Shown piece after piece: positions 26,366 through 34,696 of a stretch of 64,000 nt of DNA (its first letter is position 1; every line of letters starts with the position of its first letter). Both the position numbers and the translations under genes were made by a program. The DNA comes from Hyalangium ruber. GTDB lineage: Bacteria; Myxococcota; Myxococcia; Myxococcales; Myxococcaceae. The notes under the pieces were generated by a model. The model was not told the origin of the DNA. It was given only the letters and a program-made list of their open reading frames with translations, and made no database searches. The stretch is taken from positions 558,001 to 622,000 of the forward strand of contig NZ_JAXIVS010000002.1 of NCBI RefSeq assembly GCF_034259325.1, read 5' to 3'.

Positions 26366-27245
26366 GCGAGGGGGTGGCGGCGGCCTCGGCCAGGGGCGCC
26401 GTCACCAGCGGCCACGCGTCCCGGGGGCGGCTCTCGGTGATGAACGCCACCGCCTCCGAGACGACGGCCGGCGTATAGAGGATGCGGTAGTGCCCCAGGC
26501 CCTGGGTGCGCACCAGCCGCGCCCCCGGCCAGGCCTGGGCGATGGCCTCGCCCGACTCCACCCGCACCTCCTCGTCTCCCACGTCGTGGAAGATGCGCAC
26601 CGGCGTCTTCAGCGCGGGCGCGAAGCGCGGCACCACGTAGTCCTCCAGCCGCCCCAGGCGCGCCTCGAGCCGCGCCACCATCCGCTTTACGGCGTGCCCC
26701 GGCAGCGCCACCTCGCGCGAGAAGAAGGCCACCGCCTTGCGCGGATCCGACGGCGGCGACAGCAACACCGCCCGCTCCACCTCCAGCCCTTGATGGAGCG
26801 CCAGCGCGCTGGCCGCCGCGCCGATGGAGTGCGCCACCAACGCATGCGGCCCCCCGGTGGCGTGCGCCACCGCCCGAATCACCCGCGCCAGCTCCGGCAA
26901 CGAGGAGCGGCTGCCGGACGACAGGCCGTGCCCCGGCGCGTCGAACGTCACCACCGAGAAGCCCGCGGCCACCAGCGGCGCGACGAAGGCGGTGAGCTGG
27001 CCGCCGTAGCCGCTCCACCCGTGTACCAGCAGCACGCGCGGGCCCTCGCCCCAGCTCCACACCGCCACCCGCTCACCGCACAGCTCCAGGAAGCGCTGCT
27101 GCCCCTGCGCCAGCACCGCCCGCGCCGTGCGCGAAGGCGCCGTCCGCTGCGGCGTGCAGAACAGCCGCTCCCCCCACTGGGCCGCCCACTCCGGCGCCAG
27201 CGTGCCCAGCGTGCGGCCCGTGAGGCGCAGCGCCAACCGGGCCAT
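26352..27245 (-). CDS. alpha/beta hydrolase, TetR-controlled
   Basis: 297 residues from the ATG at 27245. An in-frame ATG at 27278 would add 11 residues but would place a palindromic TetR-type site inside the coding region, so the shorter form is preferred. Motifs: VHGWSGYGGQ (oxyanion region), DAPGHGLS, nucleophile Ser in VAHSIGAA (G/A-x-S-x-G variant), Asp in FHDVGDEEV and His in GLGHYRILY. Family: serine hydrolases of the lysophospholipase/esterase kind; substrate unknown. It lies downstream of the TetR gene in one operon. Confidence 0.8.
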   Translation of the reverse strand: MARLALRLTGRTLGTLAPEWAAQWGERLFCTPQRTAPSRTARAVLAQGQQRFLELCGERVAVWSWGEGPRVLLVHGWSGYGGQLTAFVAPLVAAGFSVVTFDAPGHGLSSGSRSSLPELARVIRAVAHATGGPHALVAHSIGAAASALALHQGLEVERAVLLSPPSDPRKAVAFFSREVALPGHAVKRMVARLEARLGRLEDYVVPRFAPALKTPVRIFHDVGDEEVRVESGEAIAQAWPGARLVRTQGLGHYRILYTPAVVSEAVAFITESRPRDAWPLVTAPLAEAAATPSLRSA

Positions 27246-27251
27246 CTTCTT

Positions 27252-27269
27252 ACGAACGTTCGTGCTATT
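27252..27269. promoter_or_regulatory. TetR-type operator at the hydrolase start
   Basis: ACGAACGTTCGT (27252-27263) is a perfect 12-bp palindrome. On the minus strand the wider site reads AATAGCACGAACGTT (27255-27269), which shares AATAGnACGnnCGTT with the site upstream of the TetR gene. Two copies of one motif beside a TetR gene make a specific operator likely. Confidence 0.55.
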
Positions 27270-27314
27270 TTTTGCCATGACGAGGACTCCAACGAGACGG
27301 CAGGGAAGAAAGCT

Positions 27315-27914
27315 TCAGGAGGAAAGGGCGCGGGAGGCGTTCAGCAGCGATTCGAAGGCGCGGCGGGAGCGCTGCTCCGCCTGAGGGTCTCTCATCAGCC
27401 GGGCCGCGTGGTGGTGGACGAGCATGATGCCGTACAGCTCGAAGGCGAACTGCTCCGGGTCCACGTCCGGTCGGAAGTGGCGCTCGTTGATGGCGGTGCG
27501 CGCCGTCTGGGCCAGGCAGTCCATCCAGTCCCGCTGGCTCTGCACCAGGGCGTCGCGGGCCGGGCCCGGGGTGTCATCCAGCTCCGCGGCGGCGGCCACG
27601 AAGATGCAGCCCCCCTCCATGGCGGCGCTGCGGCCCCAGTCCAGCCAGCGCTCGAAGAGGGCGCGGATGCGCGCCTCGCCCCGGGGCCGGGCCAGGGCCG
27701 GGCGAATCACCACCTCGGTGAACAGGGTGGTGGCCGCCTCCAGCACCTCCACCTCCAGCGAGGCCTTGGAGCGGAAGTGGGCGAACAGGCCGCTCTTGGA
27801 CAGCTGCAGCTCGTCCGCCAGCCCGCCGATGGTCAGCCCCTGCAAGCCCACACGGCTGGCCAGGCGCACCGCGCGCTCGAGGATGGCCTGCCGGGTGAGT
27901 TCGCCCTTTCTCAT
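27315..27914 (-). CDS. TetR/AcrR-family transcriptional regulator
   Basis: 199 residues. The N-terminal helix-turn-helix is clear: TRQAILERAVRLASRVG, LTIGGLADELQLSKSGLFAHF and RSKASLEVEVLEAA. The C-terminal ligand domain includes GGCIFVAAAAELDDTPGPAR, typical of the AcrR/QacR-like regulators with a TetR_C_16/33-type core. It likely represses itself and the hydrolase; a 24-bp near-palindrome lies 10 bases upstream of its start. Ligand unknown. Confidence 0.9.
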   Translation of the reverse strand: MRKGELTRQAILERAVRLASRVGLQGLTIGGLADELQLSKSGLFAHFRSKASLEVEVLEAATTLFTEVVIRPALARPRGEARIRALFERWLDWGRSAAMEGGCIFVAAAAELDDTPGPARDALVQSQRDWMDCLAQTARTAINERHFRPDVDPEQFAFELYGIMLVHHHAARLMRDPQAEQRSRRAFESLLNASRALSS

Positions 27915-27923
27915 CGCCCTTCA

Positions 27924-27947
27924 AGAATAGAACGGTCGTTTTATTCT
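27924..27947. promoter_or_regulatory. TetR autoregulatory operator
   Basis: A near-perfect palindrome whose outer arms are AGAATA and TATTCT and inner arms AACG and CGTT, around a GT centre. It sits 10 bases upstream of the TetR start, in an A+T-rich patch that should hold the promoter, and shares AATAGnACGnnCGTT with the site at 27255-27269. Confidence 0.6.
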
Positions 27948-28030
27948 CGCAACCGATTCGTTCAGTCCCCGCCAGGTGGGCACCATCCGCCTACTGAGGG
28001 CTTCCGTTCCGGGATAAGGATTTCGCCCCT

Positions 28031-28825
28031 GTGGCAACTGATCCTTCTCCGCCCGCGGCTGGGGCACCCTCGCTCGCTTCTTCTGCCCCGAACCGAACCG
28101 ACCCCGAGGCCTCGATGGGGCTGCAGGTCCTCTATGTCGAGGACGACATCGACATCCAGGACGCGCTCCGGGAAATCCTGGAGTCGGCCGGGTATCGCGT
28201 CACGGTGGCGTCGACGGCCACGGAGGGCCTGGCGCTCCTGGGCTCGCAGAAGTTCCACCTGGTCATCAGCGACTACAACCTGCCCGATACCAGCGGGGCG
28301 AAGATGCTCTCGCAGGCGGCGGCGACGGGGCTGCTCAACTGTGAGTCGCTCATCCTGACGGGCGCCTCGCGGCTGGACGACGTGGCGGGCTACCGGGTCA
28401 TCCGCAAGCCGGTGGACGTGGACAAGTTCCTGGCGAAGCTGAATGAAATCCTGGCGCCAGTGCGCGACGAGGAGCTGGCCCGGGCCAAGGCCCACCTCGA
28501 GGTGGCGATGGAGCGCAAGGCGCAGGGCGACAGCCTCAAGCGCATCCGCTTCGTCCTCTACGTCAGCGAGGCCTCCACCACCTCGCTGCGCGCCTTGCGA
28601 AACCTGCAGACGCTGCTGAAGGACTACGAGGCGACCCAGGTCGACCTGCAGGTGGTGGACCTCTCCAAGGACAGGCCGACCTCCTTCGATGAGGACCGCG
28701 TCACCTTCACGCCCACGCTGGTGCGCCGGATGCCCGACCCGCGCGTGTACCTGCTGGGGACCCTCGAGAACATCCAGACGGTCGTTGACCTGCTCAATGA
28801 CGCGAAAGTCGAGCGCAAGCGATGA
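28031..28825 (+). CDS. response-regulator receiver fused to a KaiB-like domain
   Basis: 264 residues from the GTG at 28031 (AAGGA upstream); the ATG at 28115 would start just before the receiver domain and is a real alternative. Residues 32-145 are a receiver domain with the acidic pair E38/D39, phospho-acceptor D81 (VISDYNLPDTSG), T110 and K126 (RKPVD). Residues 171-255 are KaiB-like: IRFVLYVSEASTTSLRALRN, VDLQVVDLSKDRP and TPTLVRRMPDPRVYLLG match the KaiB thioredoxin-like fold. KaiB binds the KaiC hexamer in cyanobacterial clocks. The gene overlaps the kaiC-like gene by 4 bases, so the two should be co-translated. The phosphorylation-gated KaiB reading is inference. Confidence 0.88.
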   Translation: MATDPSPPAAGAPSLASSAPNRTDPEASMGLQVLYVEDDIDIQDALREILESAGYRVTVASTATEGLALLGSQKFHLVISDYNLPDTSGAKMLSQAAATGLLNCESLILTGASRLDDVAGYRVIRKPVDVDKFLAKLNEILAPVRDEELARAKAHLEVAMERKAQGDSLKRIRFVLYVSEASTTSLRALRNLQTLLKDYEATQVDLQVVDLSKDRPTSFDEDRVTFTPTLVRRMPDPRVYLLGTLENIQTVVDLLNDAKVERKR

Positions 28826-30228
28826 GTCCAGTGGTGAAGGTGGCGACGGGAATCTCCGGGTTGGATCGCATCACCCAGGGAGGACTGCCCAAGGGACGCA
28901 CCACCCTCATCACCGGCAAGAGCGGCGCGGCCAAGAGCGTGCTGGCCCTGCAGCTGGCCGGCCACTTCGCCCGCTCGGGGATGAAGACGGTGGTGTTCGC
29001 GGTGGAGGAGACGCCCTCGGACCTGATCGAGTCCGGAGACAGCCTGGGCTTCGGGCTGTCGGAGCTGGTGGCCCAGGGTCAGCTGCGGTTCGCCGACCTG
29101 ACGCACCCGGCGGACAGCGCCACCGTCGTCACGGGCGACTATGACATCACCGCGATGCTCCACCGCGTGGAGGCGGCGGCCAAGGAGTTCGGCGCCCAGG
29201 CGCTCATCCTCGACTCGGCCACGGCGCTGTTCAGCCCGAAGCCTTCCGAGGAGCGGCTGCGCAGCCACTTCTTCCATCTCATCGACTCGTTCCGGAAGTA
29301 CCAGCTCACGGCGGTGGTGACCGCCGAGGCGCCCGACGACTACGGCCCGCGCACCACGCTGGGGGTGGAGGACTTCGTCTGCGACGTGGTGCTCGTGCTG
29401 CGCAACCTCATCGACAGCGAGCGCCGGCGACGCACCATCGAGGTCCACAAGTACCGGCGCAGCGGTCACCAGAAGGGCGAATACCCCTGCACCGTCAGCG
29501 CGCGGGGGCTCATGGTGTTCCCCTTCGGCGCGCCGGCGTCCCAGGAGCGGCTGCAGAACGAGCGGTTCTCCAGCGGGTTCGAGGGCCTGGACTCGATGAT
29601 GAACGGCGGCTGGCTGCGCGACTCCATCACCATGCTGAGGGGCCCTGCCGGCAGCGGGAAGACGACGATGGCGGGCATGTACGCGCGGGCCGGCGCGCAG
29701 CGTGGCGAGCGCGTGGCGTACTACGGCTTCGAGGAGACCAAGCCGATGCTGATGCGCAACTTCTCCAACATCGGCATGCCCATGGAGGAGTTCACGCAGG
29801 CGGGCACGCTCCTGCTGGAGTGCCGCTACCCGGAGGCCACCAGCCCAGAGGACCTGCTGGTGGAGCTGCGCCAGAGCCTGGAGGAGTTCCGGCCCTCGCT
29901 CATCGTCCTGGACAGCATCTCCTCGGTGGCGCACTCCACCTCCACGCGAGGCTTCCGCCAGTTCATGGTCGGCTTCGCCTCGCTGGTGCGCGAGCACAAC
30001 CGCAGTGCGCTGCTCACGCAGACCATCAATGACGTGAAGGAGGACGAGCGCACCGCGCCCTTCCTCTCCACCATCGCCGACGCCATCATCTCGCTCGACT
30101 ACCACCGCCACGGCAAGAAGCTCGAGCGGACCATCAACGTGACGAAGATGCGCGGCTCGGCCCACTCGGATGATGCCTTCCGGCTGATGATCCGCCCGGG
30201 AGGGCTGGGCGTCTCCGAGCTGGAGTGA
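28822..30228 (+). CDS. kaiC: KaiC-like double RecA-fold ATPase/kinase
   Basis: 468 residues with two RecA-like halves. The first Walker A (residues 32-39) reads GKSGAAKS: the usual last Gly before Lys is Ala. The second (274-281) is canonical, GPAGSGKT. Catalytic glutamates are seen in FAVEETP and YGFEETKP. Near the end, T411, S416 and T417 line up with cyanobacterial KaiC T426, S431 and T432, and KMRGS follows, so autophosphorylation could be kept. It is 4 bases overlapped with the receiver-KaiB gene. No kaiA is present, as in most non-cyanobacterial KaiBC loci. The role could be clock-like timing or stress signalling; unknown in myxobacteria from this sequence. Confidence 0.9.
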   Translation: MSPVVKVATGISGLDRITQGGLPKGRTTLITGKSGAAKSVLALQLAGHFARSGMKTVVFAVEETPSDLIESGDSLGFGLSELVAQGQLRFADLTHPADSATVVTGDYDITAMLHRVEAAAKEFGAQALILDSATALFSPKPSEERLRSHFFHLIDSFRKYQLTAVVTAEAPDDYGPRTTLGVEDFVCDVVLVLRNLIDSERRRRTIEVHKYRRSGHQKGEYPCTVSARGLMVFPFGAPASQERLQNERFSSGFEGLDSMMNGGWLRDSITMLRGPAGSGKTTMAGMYARAGAQRGERVAYYGFEETKPMLMRNFSNIGMPMEEFTQAGTLLLECRYPEATSPEDLLVELRQSLEEFRPSLIVLDSISSVAHSTSTRGFRQFMVGFASLVREHNRSALLTQTINDVKEDERTAPFLSTIADAIISLDYHRHGKKLERTINVTKMRGSAHSDDAFRLMIRPGGLGVSELE

Positions 30229-30260
30229 GCCCGCGGCCGGTTTTCCGTAGACTGGGGGCC

Positions 30261-32129
30261 ATGCGCCCACCCCGCATCCTGGCCCTGCTCTTGCTCGCGC
30301 TGTTGTTCGCCCCGCTGGAGGCCAGACCCCAGGGTGCGCCCCTGCTCACGCCCGAGCAGCAGCTCCCCGGCGCTCAACTGCCCGTCGAGCTCAACCGCCT
30401 GTCCGCGGCCTTCGATGGCACGAACTTCCTGCTCGTCTGGTCCGACGTGCGCGGCAGCGATCCGGACATCTATGGCGCGCGCATCAGCGTCGCGGGGGAG
30501 CTGCTCGCGCCGGGGGCCTTCCCCATCTCCACCGCGCCGGGCGAGCAGAGCTTCCCGGACGTGGCCTTCAACGGCACGAACTTCCTGGTCACCTGGAACG
30601 ACTCCCGCACCGGGGATGCCTCGAACATCTATGGGGTGCTCGTCTCCACCGCGGGCGCGATCCGGGACCCGGGACAGTTCAAGCTGTCCACGGGCCCCTC
30701 GGGGACGGAGAAGTACGTGCCCTCGGTGGACTGCGTGGGCTCGGAGTGCCTCGTCATCTGGAGCGAGCGCCGCGCCACCACCTCGTGGGACATCCTCGGG
30801 GTGACGGTGAACGCCAGCGGCACGGTGACGAGCGCCGGAGACCAGGTCATCTCCGGGGTGAACCGGGGGCAGTACGTCCCGGAGGTGGTCCGCGCGGGCC
30901 CAGGCTACGTCGCCGCCTGGAGCGACCAGCGCGACGCCTCCGCCTACGGCATCTACGGCGTCGAGGTGTCGGCCACGGCACAGCCGGCGACCGCCACGGG
31001 TACGGACATCGAGGCTCAGGCGAGCAGCACCTATGAGCGGCCCGCCCTGGTCTGGGATGGGACGAGCACGTGGGCGGCGTGGACCAACACGCTGCTCAAC
31101 CCGAGCGCACCCGCAATCCACCTGCGCGGCACTCCCAGCTCGACGCAGGCGGTGACGTTTGGCGAAGTCACCCGGAACCCGGCGCTGGCCTTCGACGGCC
31201 ACTGGCTGTGGGTGGCGTACGAGTTCGAGCTGCCCAACGCGGAGCACGGGGTGAACGCGCGCCGCTTCGACCGCAACGGGCTGGCGGTGGAGACGGCACC
31301 CTTCCCCTTGTCGGGGACGGATCCGGGGGCGAGCGTGCCGCACCTGGCCAGCGATGGGCAGGGGCACGTGCTGGTGGTCTACGCGAGCCACGACCTCGCC
31401 GCGCCGCATGCCACGACGGACCGCCTCATCTACCGGGTGGCGACCTCGCTGGCGCCCGGGGCGGTGTGCGGCGGGGACGCGGAGTGCTCCACCGGCACGT
31501 GCGCGGATGGGCGGTGCTGTGACCGGCGCTGCGACGGGGTCTGTGAGACGTGCCGGCTCGCGGAAGGCGCCTCGGCGGATGGGGTGTGTGGACTGGCCAC
31601 GGCGCGGGTCTGCCGGCCGGCGGCCTCCACGTGCGATGTGGCGGAGCGCTGCGATGGAAATCAGAAGGGCTGTCCGGCGGACGTGTTGGCGGCGGATGAG
31701 ACGAGCTGCGGCACGGAGGCGGTGTGCCGCGCCGGCGGTTGCCAGTTCCTGCCGCCTCGCTTCCTCGCGCTCTCGCGCGCCCAGGCCGTCTGCGGGCAGG
31801 CGGCGCGGTACGAGGGAGACACTCCGCCCACGGTGGCCGGCGCGGGCCCGTACACCTTCTCGGTGGAGGGAGGGCCCGAGGGCCTGACGGTGGAGCCCAG
31901 CACGGGCGCGCTGCGGTGGGTGCCGGAGCGCGCGGCGAAGGGGAGCCACAGCGCCGCGCTGCGCGTCACCGGCCCTGGAGGCTCGGCGGTGGAGACGCTG
32001 TCCATCACCGTGGAGTGCCCCGAGCCGCATGACCTGCGGGTGGCGTGTGGCTGCACCGGAGGGGGCGAGGGCCCGTGGCTGCTGGCGTTGTCCGGCCTGC
32101 TCGCGGGGGCCTGGCGGCGCCGGCGCTAG
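30261..32129 (+). CDS. secreted propeller-like protein with MYXO-CTERM-like tail
   Basis: 622 residues from the ATG at 30261, giving a signal peptide (ILALLLLALLFAPLEA). Residues about 45-400 have repeated blade-like motifs (FDGTNFLLVWSD, FNGTNFLVTWND, WIS-type strands). A cysteine-rich stretch follows (CGGDAECSTGTCADGRCC and related, about 405-490), common in myxobacterial surface proteins. Residues about 510-600 resemble an Ig-like/cadherin-type repeat. The end is a Cys-Gly-Cys motif, a hydrophobic helix (WLLALSGLLAGAW) and RRRR, which fits the MYXO-CTERM signal of proteins displayed on the cell surface. Its stop overlaps that of the haemoglobin gene on the other strand. Confidence 0.78.
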   Translation: MRPPRILALLLLALLFAPLEARPQGAPLLTPEQQLPGAQLPVELNRLSAAFDGTNFLLVWSDVRGSDPDIYGARISVAGELLAPGAFPISTAPGEQSFPDVAFNGTNFLVTWNDSRTGDASNIYGVLVSTAGAIRDPGQFKLSTGPSGTEKYVPSVDCVGSECLVIWSERRATTSWDILGVTVNASGTVTSAGDQVISGVNRGQYVPEVVRAGPGYVAAWSDQRDASAYGIYGVEVSATAQPATATGTDIEAQASSTYERPALVWDGTSTWAAWTNTLLNPSAPAIHLRGTPSSTQAVTFGEVTRNPALAFDGHWLWVAYEFELPNAEHGVNARRFDRNGLAVETAPFPLSGTDPGASVPHLASDGQGHVLVVYASHDLAAPHATTDRLIYRVATSLAPGAVCGGDAECSTGTCADGRCCDRRCDGVCETCRLAEGASADGVCGLATARVCRPAASTCDVAERCDGNQKGCPADVLAADETSCGTEAVCRAGGCQFLPPRFLALSRAQAVCGQAARYEGDTPPTVAGAGPYTFSVEGGPEGLTVEPSTGALRWVPERAAKGSHSAALRVTGPGGSAVETLSITVECPEPHDLRVACGCTGGGEGPWLLALSGLLAGAWRRRR

Positions 32130-32566
32130 CCCTCGGTGTTGCGGAGGAAGTCGGCGGTCTGGTTGAAGCGCTCCTCGAGGAAGCGACGCAGCCCGCCCGT
32201 CACGCCGCGCGCATCCAACGCCCGCTGCATGGAGCGCAGCCACGCATCACGCGCGCCCGTGTCCACGGGGACATGGCCGTGGCGCATGCGCAGGCGCGGA
32301 TGGCCGTGGCGCTCGCTGTAGTGCTGGGGGCCGCCCAGCCAGCCGATGAGGAACAGGCCGAAGCGCTCGCGCGTGCCGCGATCCACCTTGCCGTCCGCAT
32401 CCAGCACGTGCAGGCGAGCGAGCGCGGGCTCGTGTGCATCCATGGCGTCGTAGAAAGCCCCCACGAGGGCATGCACGGCCTCCTCGCCTCCGATGCGCTG
32501 GAAGGGGGTGTCCTCCAGCGAGGGGAGCCAGTCGTCCGAGGGAGGTGTCTTGAGCTGAGTGGACAT
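32126..32566 (-). CDS. group II truncated haemoglobin
   Basis: 146 residues from the ATG at 32566; longer starts (to 32683) add a Ser/Pro-rich stretch overlapping the exonuclease gene. Motifs of 2-on-2 globins: FQRIGGEEAVHALVGAFYDAM, the FLIGWLGGPQHYSERHGHPRLRMRH stretch containing the proximal His, and ARDAWLRSMQRAL, which mark group II (TrHbO-type). It binds haem and probably O2 or NO and peroxide. It lies 37 bases downstream of the exonuclease gene in the same direction, so the two may share a transcript. Confidence 0.88.
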   Translation of the reverse strand: MSTQLKTPPSDDWLPSLEDTPFQRIGGEEAVHALVGAFYDAMDAHEPALARLHVLDADGKVDRGTRERFGLFLIGWLGGPQHYSERHGHPRLRMRHGHVPVDTGARDAWLRSMQRALDARGVTGGLRRFLEERFNQTADFLRNTEG

Positions 32567-32603
32567 GAAAGGGTTCAACCCGGAGGGAGCCAGCGGCATT
32601 CTC

Positions 32604-33485
32604 TCAGACAGCGGCCCAGCGCTTGGGGCGGGACTTGAGGGTGGTGAGCCCGAGGCGGTCGCACATGGCCTCGAAGGGAGCACGCGGGACGCCGGCCCAC
32701 TCGAGATCCTCCAGGGACTCCTTCAAGGGCGCATCCGTCACCACGGTGGCGAGCTTGCGGTACAGCAGGGCGTCCTTGCGGTGCTCGCGCAAGGTGGCCG
32801 CCAGCTTGTCCGCGCCGCGTGGGCGCACCGTCCACTTGGCGGCATCCTCGGGGATGGCCTCCAGATGGCCGTAGGCGGCGAGCAGCGCCGAGGCGCCCTT
32901 CTCACCGAAGCCGTGCAGGCCTGGAATCCCATCCGCGTCATCGCCCACCAGCGCCAGCAGGTCCGGGATGCTCTTCGGCGGCACTCCGAACTTGGCGCGG
33001 ACGCCGTCCTCGTCGATCTCCTTCTCCTGGCGCCGGTCCACCTGAACGACCTTCTTGCCGCGCACGCACTGGCCCAGGTCCTTGTCCGGGGTGAGCAGCC
33101 GCACCTGCTGGACCTTGGAGGCCCAGCGCGCGGCGGCGGTGGACAGGGCGTCGTCGGCCTCGTGGTTCTTCATGGACCAGACGGTGACGCCGAGCGCGCG
33201 CACGGCTTCCTCGGCCAGATCGAACTGGGCGAGCAGCTCCGGGGGGACGCCCTCCTCGGTCTTGTAGCCCGCGAAGAGGTCGTTGCGGAACGAGCGGATG
33301 GGGTTGTCGAAGGCGACGGCGAGGTGGCTCACCGCCTCGTCCTTGTCGTGCAGCAGGGCGAGCAGCGAGGACATGATTCCCGCTGTCGCCTTCACGTCCT
33401 GCCCGTCCGGAGCGTTGTGGCCCGGGCGGGGGGAGAAGTGGGCGCGGAACAGCTCATAGGTACCGTCGACGAGGTGCAGGCGCAT
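32604..33485 (-). CDS. 5'-3' exonuclease (Pol I N-domain/flap-nuclease type)
   Basis: 293 residues from the ATG at 33485, opening with MRLHLVDGTYELFRAHF, the usual first strand with its metal-binding Asp. Other family motifs: LAVAFDNPIRSFRNDLF, KNHEADDALSTAAARWA, LLTPDKDLGQCV and LLALVGDDADGIPGLHGFGEKGA, with the helix-hairpin-helix. It is a stand-alone version of the polA 5'-nuclease domain, so it should trim flaps or 5' ends in DNA repair. First of two genes with the haemoglobin. Confidence 0.9.
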   Translation of the reverse strand: MRLHLVDGTYELFRAHFSPRPGHNAPDGQDVKATAGIMSSLLALLHDKDEAVSHLAVAFDNPIRSFRNDLFAGYKTEEGVPPELLAQFDLAEEAVRALGVTVWSMKNHEADDALSTAAARWASKVQQVRLLTPDKDLGQCVRGKKVVQVDRRQEKEIDEDGVRAKFGVPPKSIPDLLALVGDDADGIPGLHGFGEKGASALLAAYGHLEAIPEDAAKWTVRPRGADKLAATLREHRKDALLYRKLATVVTDAPLKESLEDLEWAGVPRAPFEAMCDRLGLTTLKSRPKRWAAV

Positions 33486-33537
33486 GGCGCGCCCAGGTGT
33501 ACCGCTCTGGCTCGCGCCGCGCCACCGGATGTGTGCT

Positions 33538-34512
33538 CTATGGCTGCTCCGAGGTACTCGGACGCTGAGCGGCAATGACTGGCACGTAGCAGCCGCCAAG
33601 CCATTCGTAGGCATACTCTGGACAGTCCGGCGCGCGGGCCTCCATCTTTCCCCAGCATCCTCCCCGGATCTCGACATCTCCTTTCGAGCATGGAGCCCTG
33701 CGCTGCCCTTTGAACGGCTTGGGCGGCATGTCCAGGTGAACCCCTCTTCCATGCGTTGGAGGCGTCGTTGCCGCGACGTACGGGGGCAGTGCGTCGTCGC
33801 CCAAGGCCGTGGTGCCACCATCCTCCTGCGCCACCATGAAGGCCTCCCTGGAGCGTTGATGCTCCATCCACCAGATTCCCAGGATCATCAGCGTGCCCAC
33901 GGCGAGTGCGCTGAGCCGAGGTCTCCAGGGAGGGTTGGTTGCTCGAGTCGAGCCCCGTTCGGTGCGGGCCTGGTGCTCGAGTTCGAGCTGCTCCGCGGAG
34001 TCCCTCTGCTCAGACAGGCGCGCTACCTGCCTGTCGCGTCGGCGTGCGCGCTGGTGCAGGCCCACGGCGATGGCGACATCCTCTGGACTCCATGAAGCGG
34101 GCGAGAGCGCCGCCCAGGCGAAGAGAGGATGATCGGCCTCGGAGCCCGCCTGCTCCGCAGCCTCTTCGAGCGAGAGTGGCTTTCCCTGGACCCACTGCAT
34201 TGCGTAGTAGGGATGCACCGCGCCGGAAGGATGCCGCCACCCCCCGTGGCCGAGGAGGCGTGGGACATTCGGGTGGCTCAGGCCAGACAGCAGCTTCACC
34301 TCCCGCTCGAAGAGCGGATCCTCCGGCTCCAAGGCGAGCTTGAGCGCTACGCAGCCCGCCTCCTCGTTTCCCACATACACCGCGCGATACACGACGCCGT
34401 AGGTGCCACAGCCACCCCAGCCCTCGACACGCCAGGGCCCTATCCGCGTTCCTGCCGGAAGCGAGGCTGGGTCCAGTTCTGGCGCGGCAGCTCTCTTCAT
34501 CGGTGCCCTCAT
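33538..34512 (-). CDS. Ser/Thr-kinase-like protein lacking its catalytic core
   Basis: 324 residues. Residues 22-110 form a kinase N-lobe: glycine loop GWGGCGTYGVVY, Lys58 in VALKLALE, Glu71 of helix C and the hinge YYAMQWVQG. After residue 112 it jumps to KPLSLEEAAEQAGSEADHPLF without the HRD, DFG and APE motifs, so the C-lobe is missing. What follows resembles the tail of myxobacterial kinases (WSPEDVAIAVGLHQ, an Arg-rich segment and a membrane helix at about 200-216), ending in CSKGDVEIRGGCWGK. The reading frame is intact, which suggests an in-frame internal deletion or a pseudokinase. Compare with full-length homologs to tell which. Confidence 0.6.
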   Translation of the reverse strand: MRAPMKRAAAPELDPASLPAGTRIGPWRVEGWGGCGTYGVVYRAVYVGNEEAGCVALKLALEPEDPLFEREVKLLSGLSHPNVPRLLGHGGWRHPSGAVHPYYAMQWVQGKPLSLEEAAEQAGSEADHPLFAWAALSPASWSPEDVAIAVGLHQRARRRDRQVARLSEQRDSAEQLELEHQARTERGSTRATNPPWRPRLSALAVGTLMILGIWWMEHQRSREAFMVAQEDGGTTALGDDALPPYVAATTPPTHGRGVHLDMPPKPFKGQRRAPCSKGDVEIRGGCWGKMEARAPDCPEYAYEWLGGCYVPVIAAQRPSTSEQP

Positions 34513-34696
34513 GGCTTCCGCGGCAATTCCCGCTGGCTGCTGCTCTTCATCCTACCTCAGAGGTGGTCACCGAGGCACCCGCCTACGACATCGGAACAGG
34601 CGCGGCCCTCTGCGGAGCGCGCTGGCTGAACCTGTATGGTTGTCAGACAGGTTTGCCCGGCGCGCTGATGTCAGGAGCCTTGGTGTAACGCGTTCC

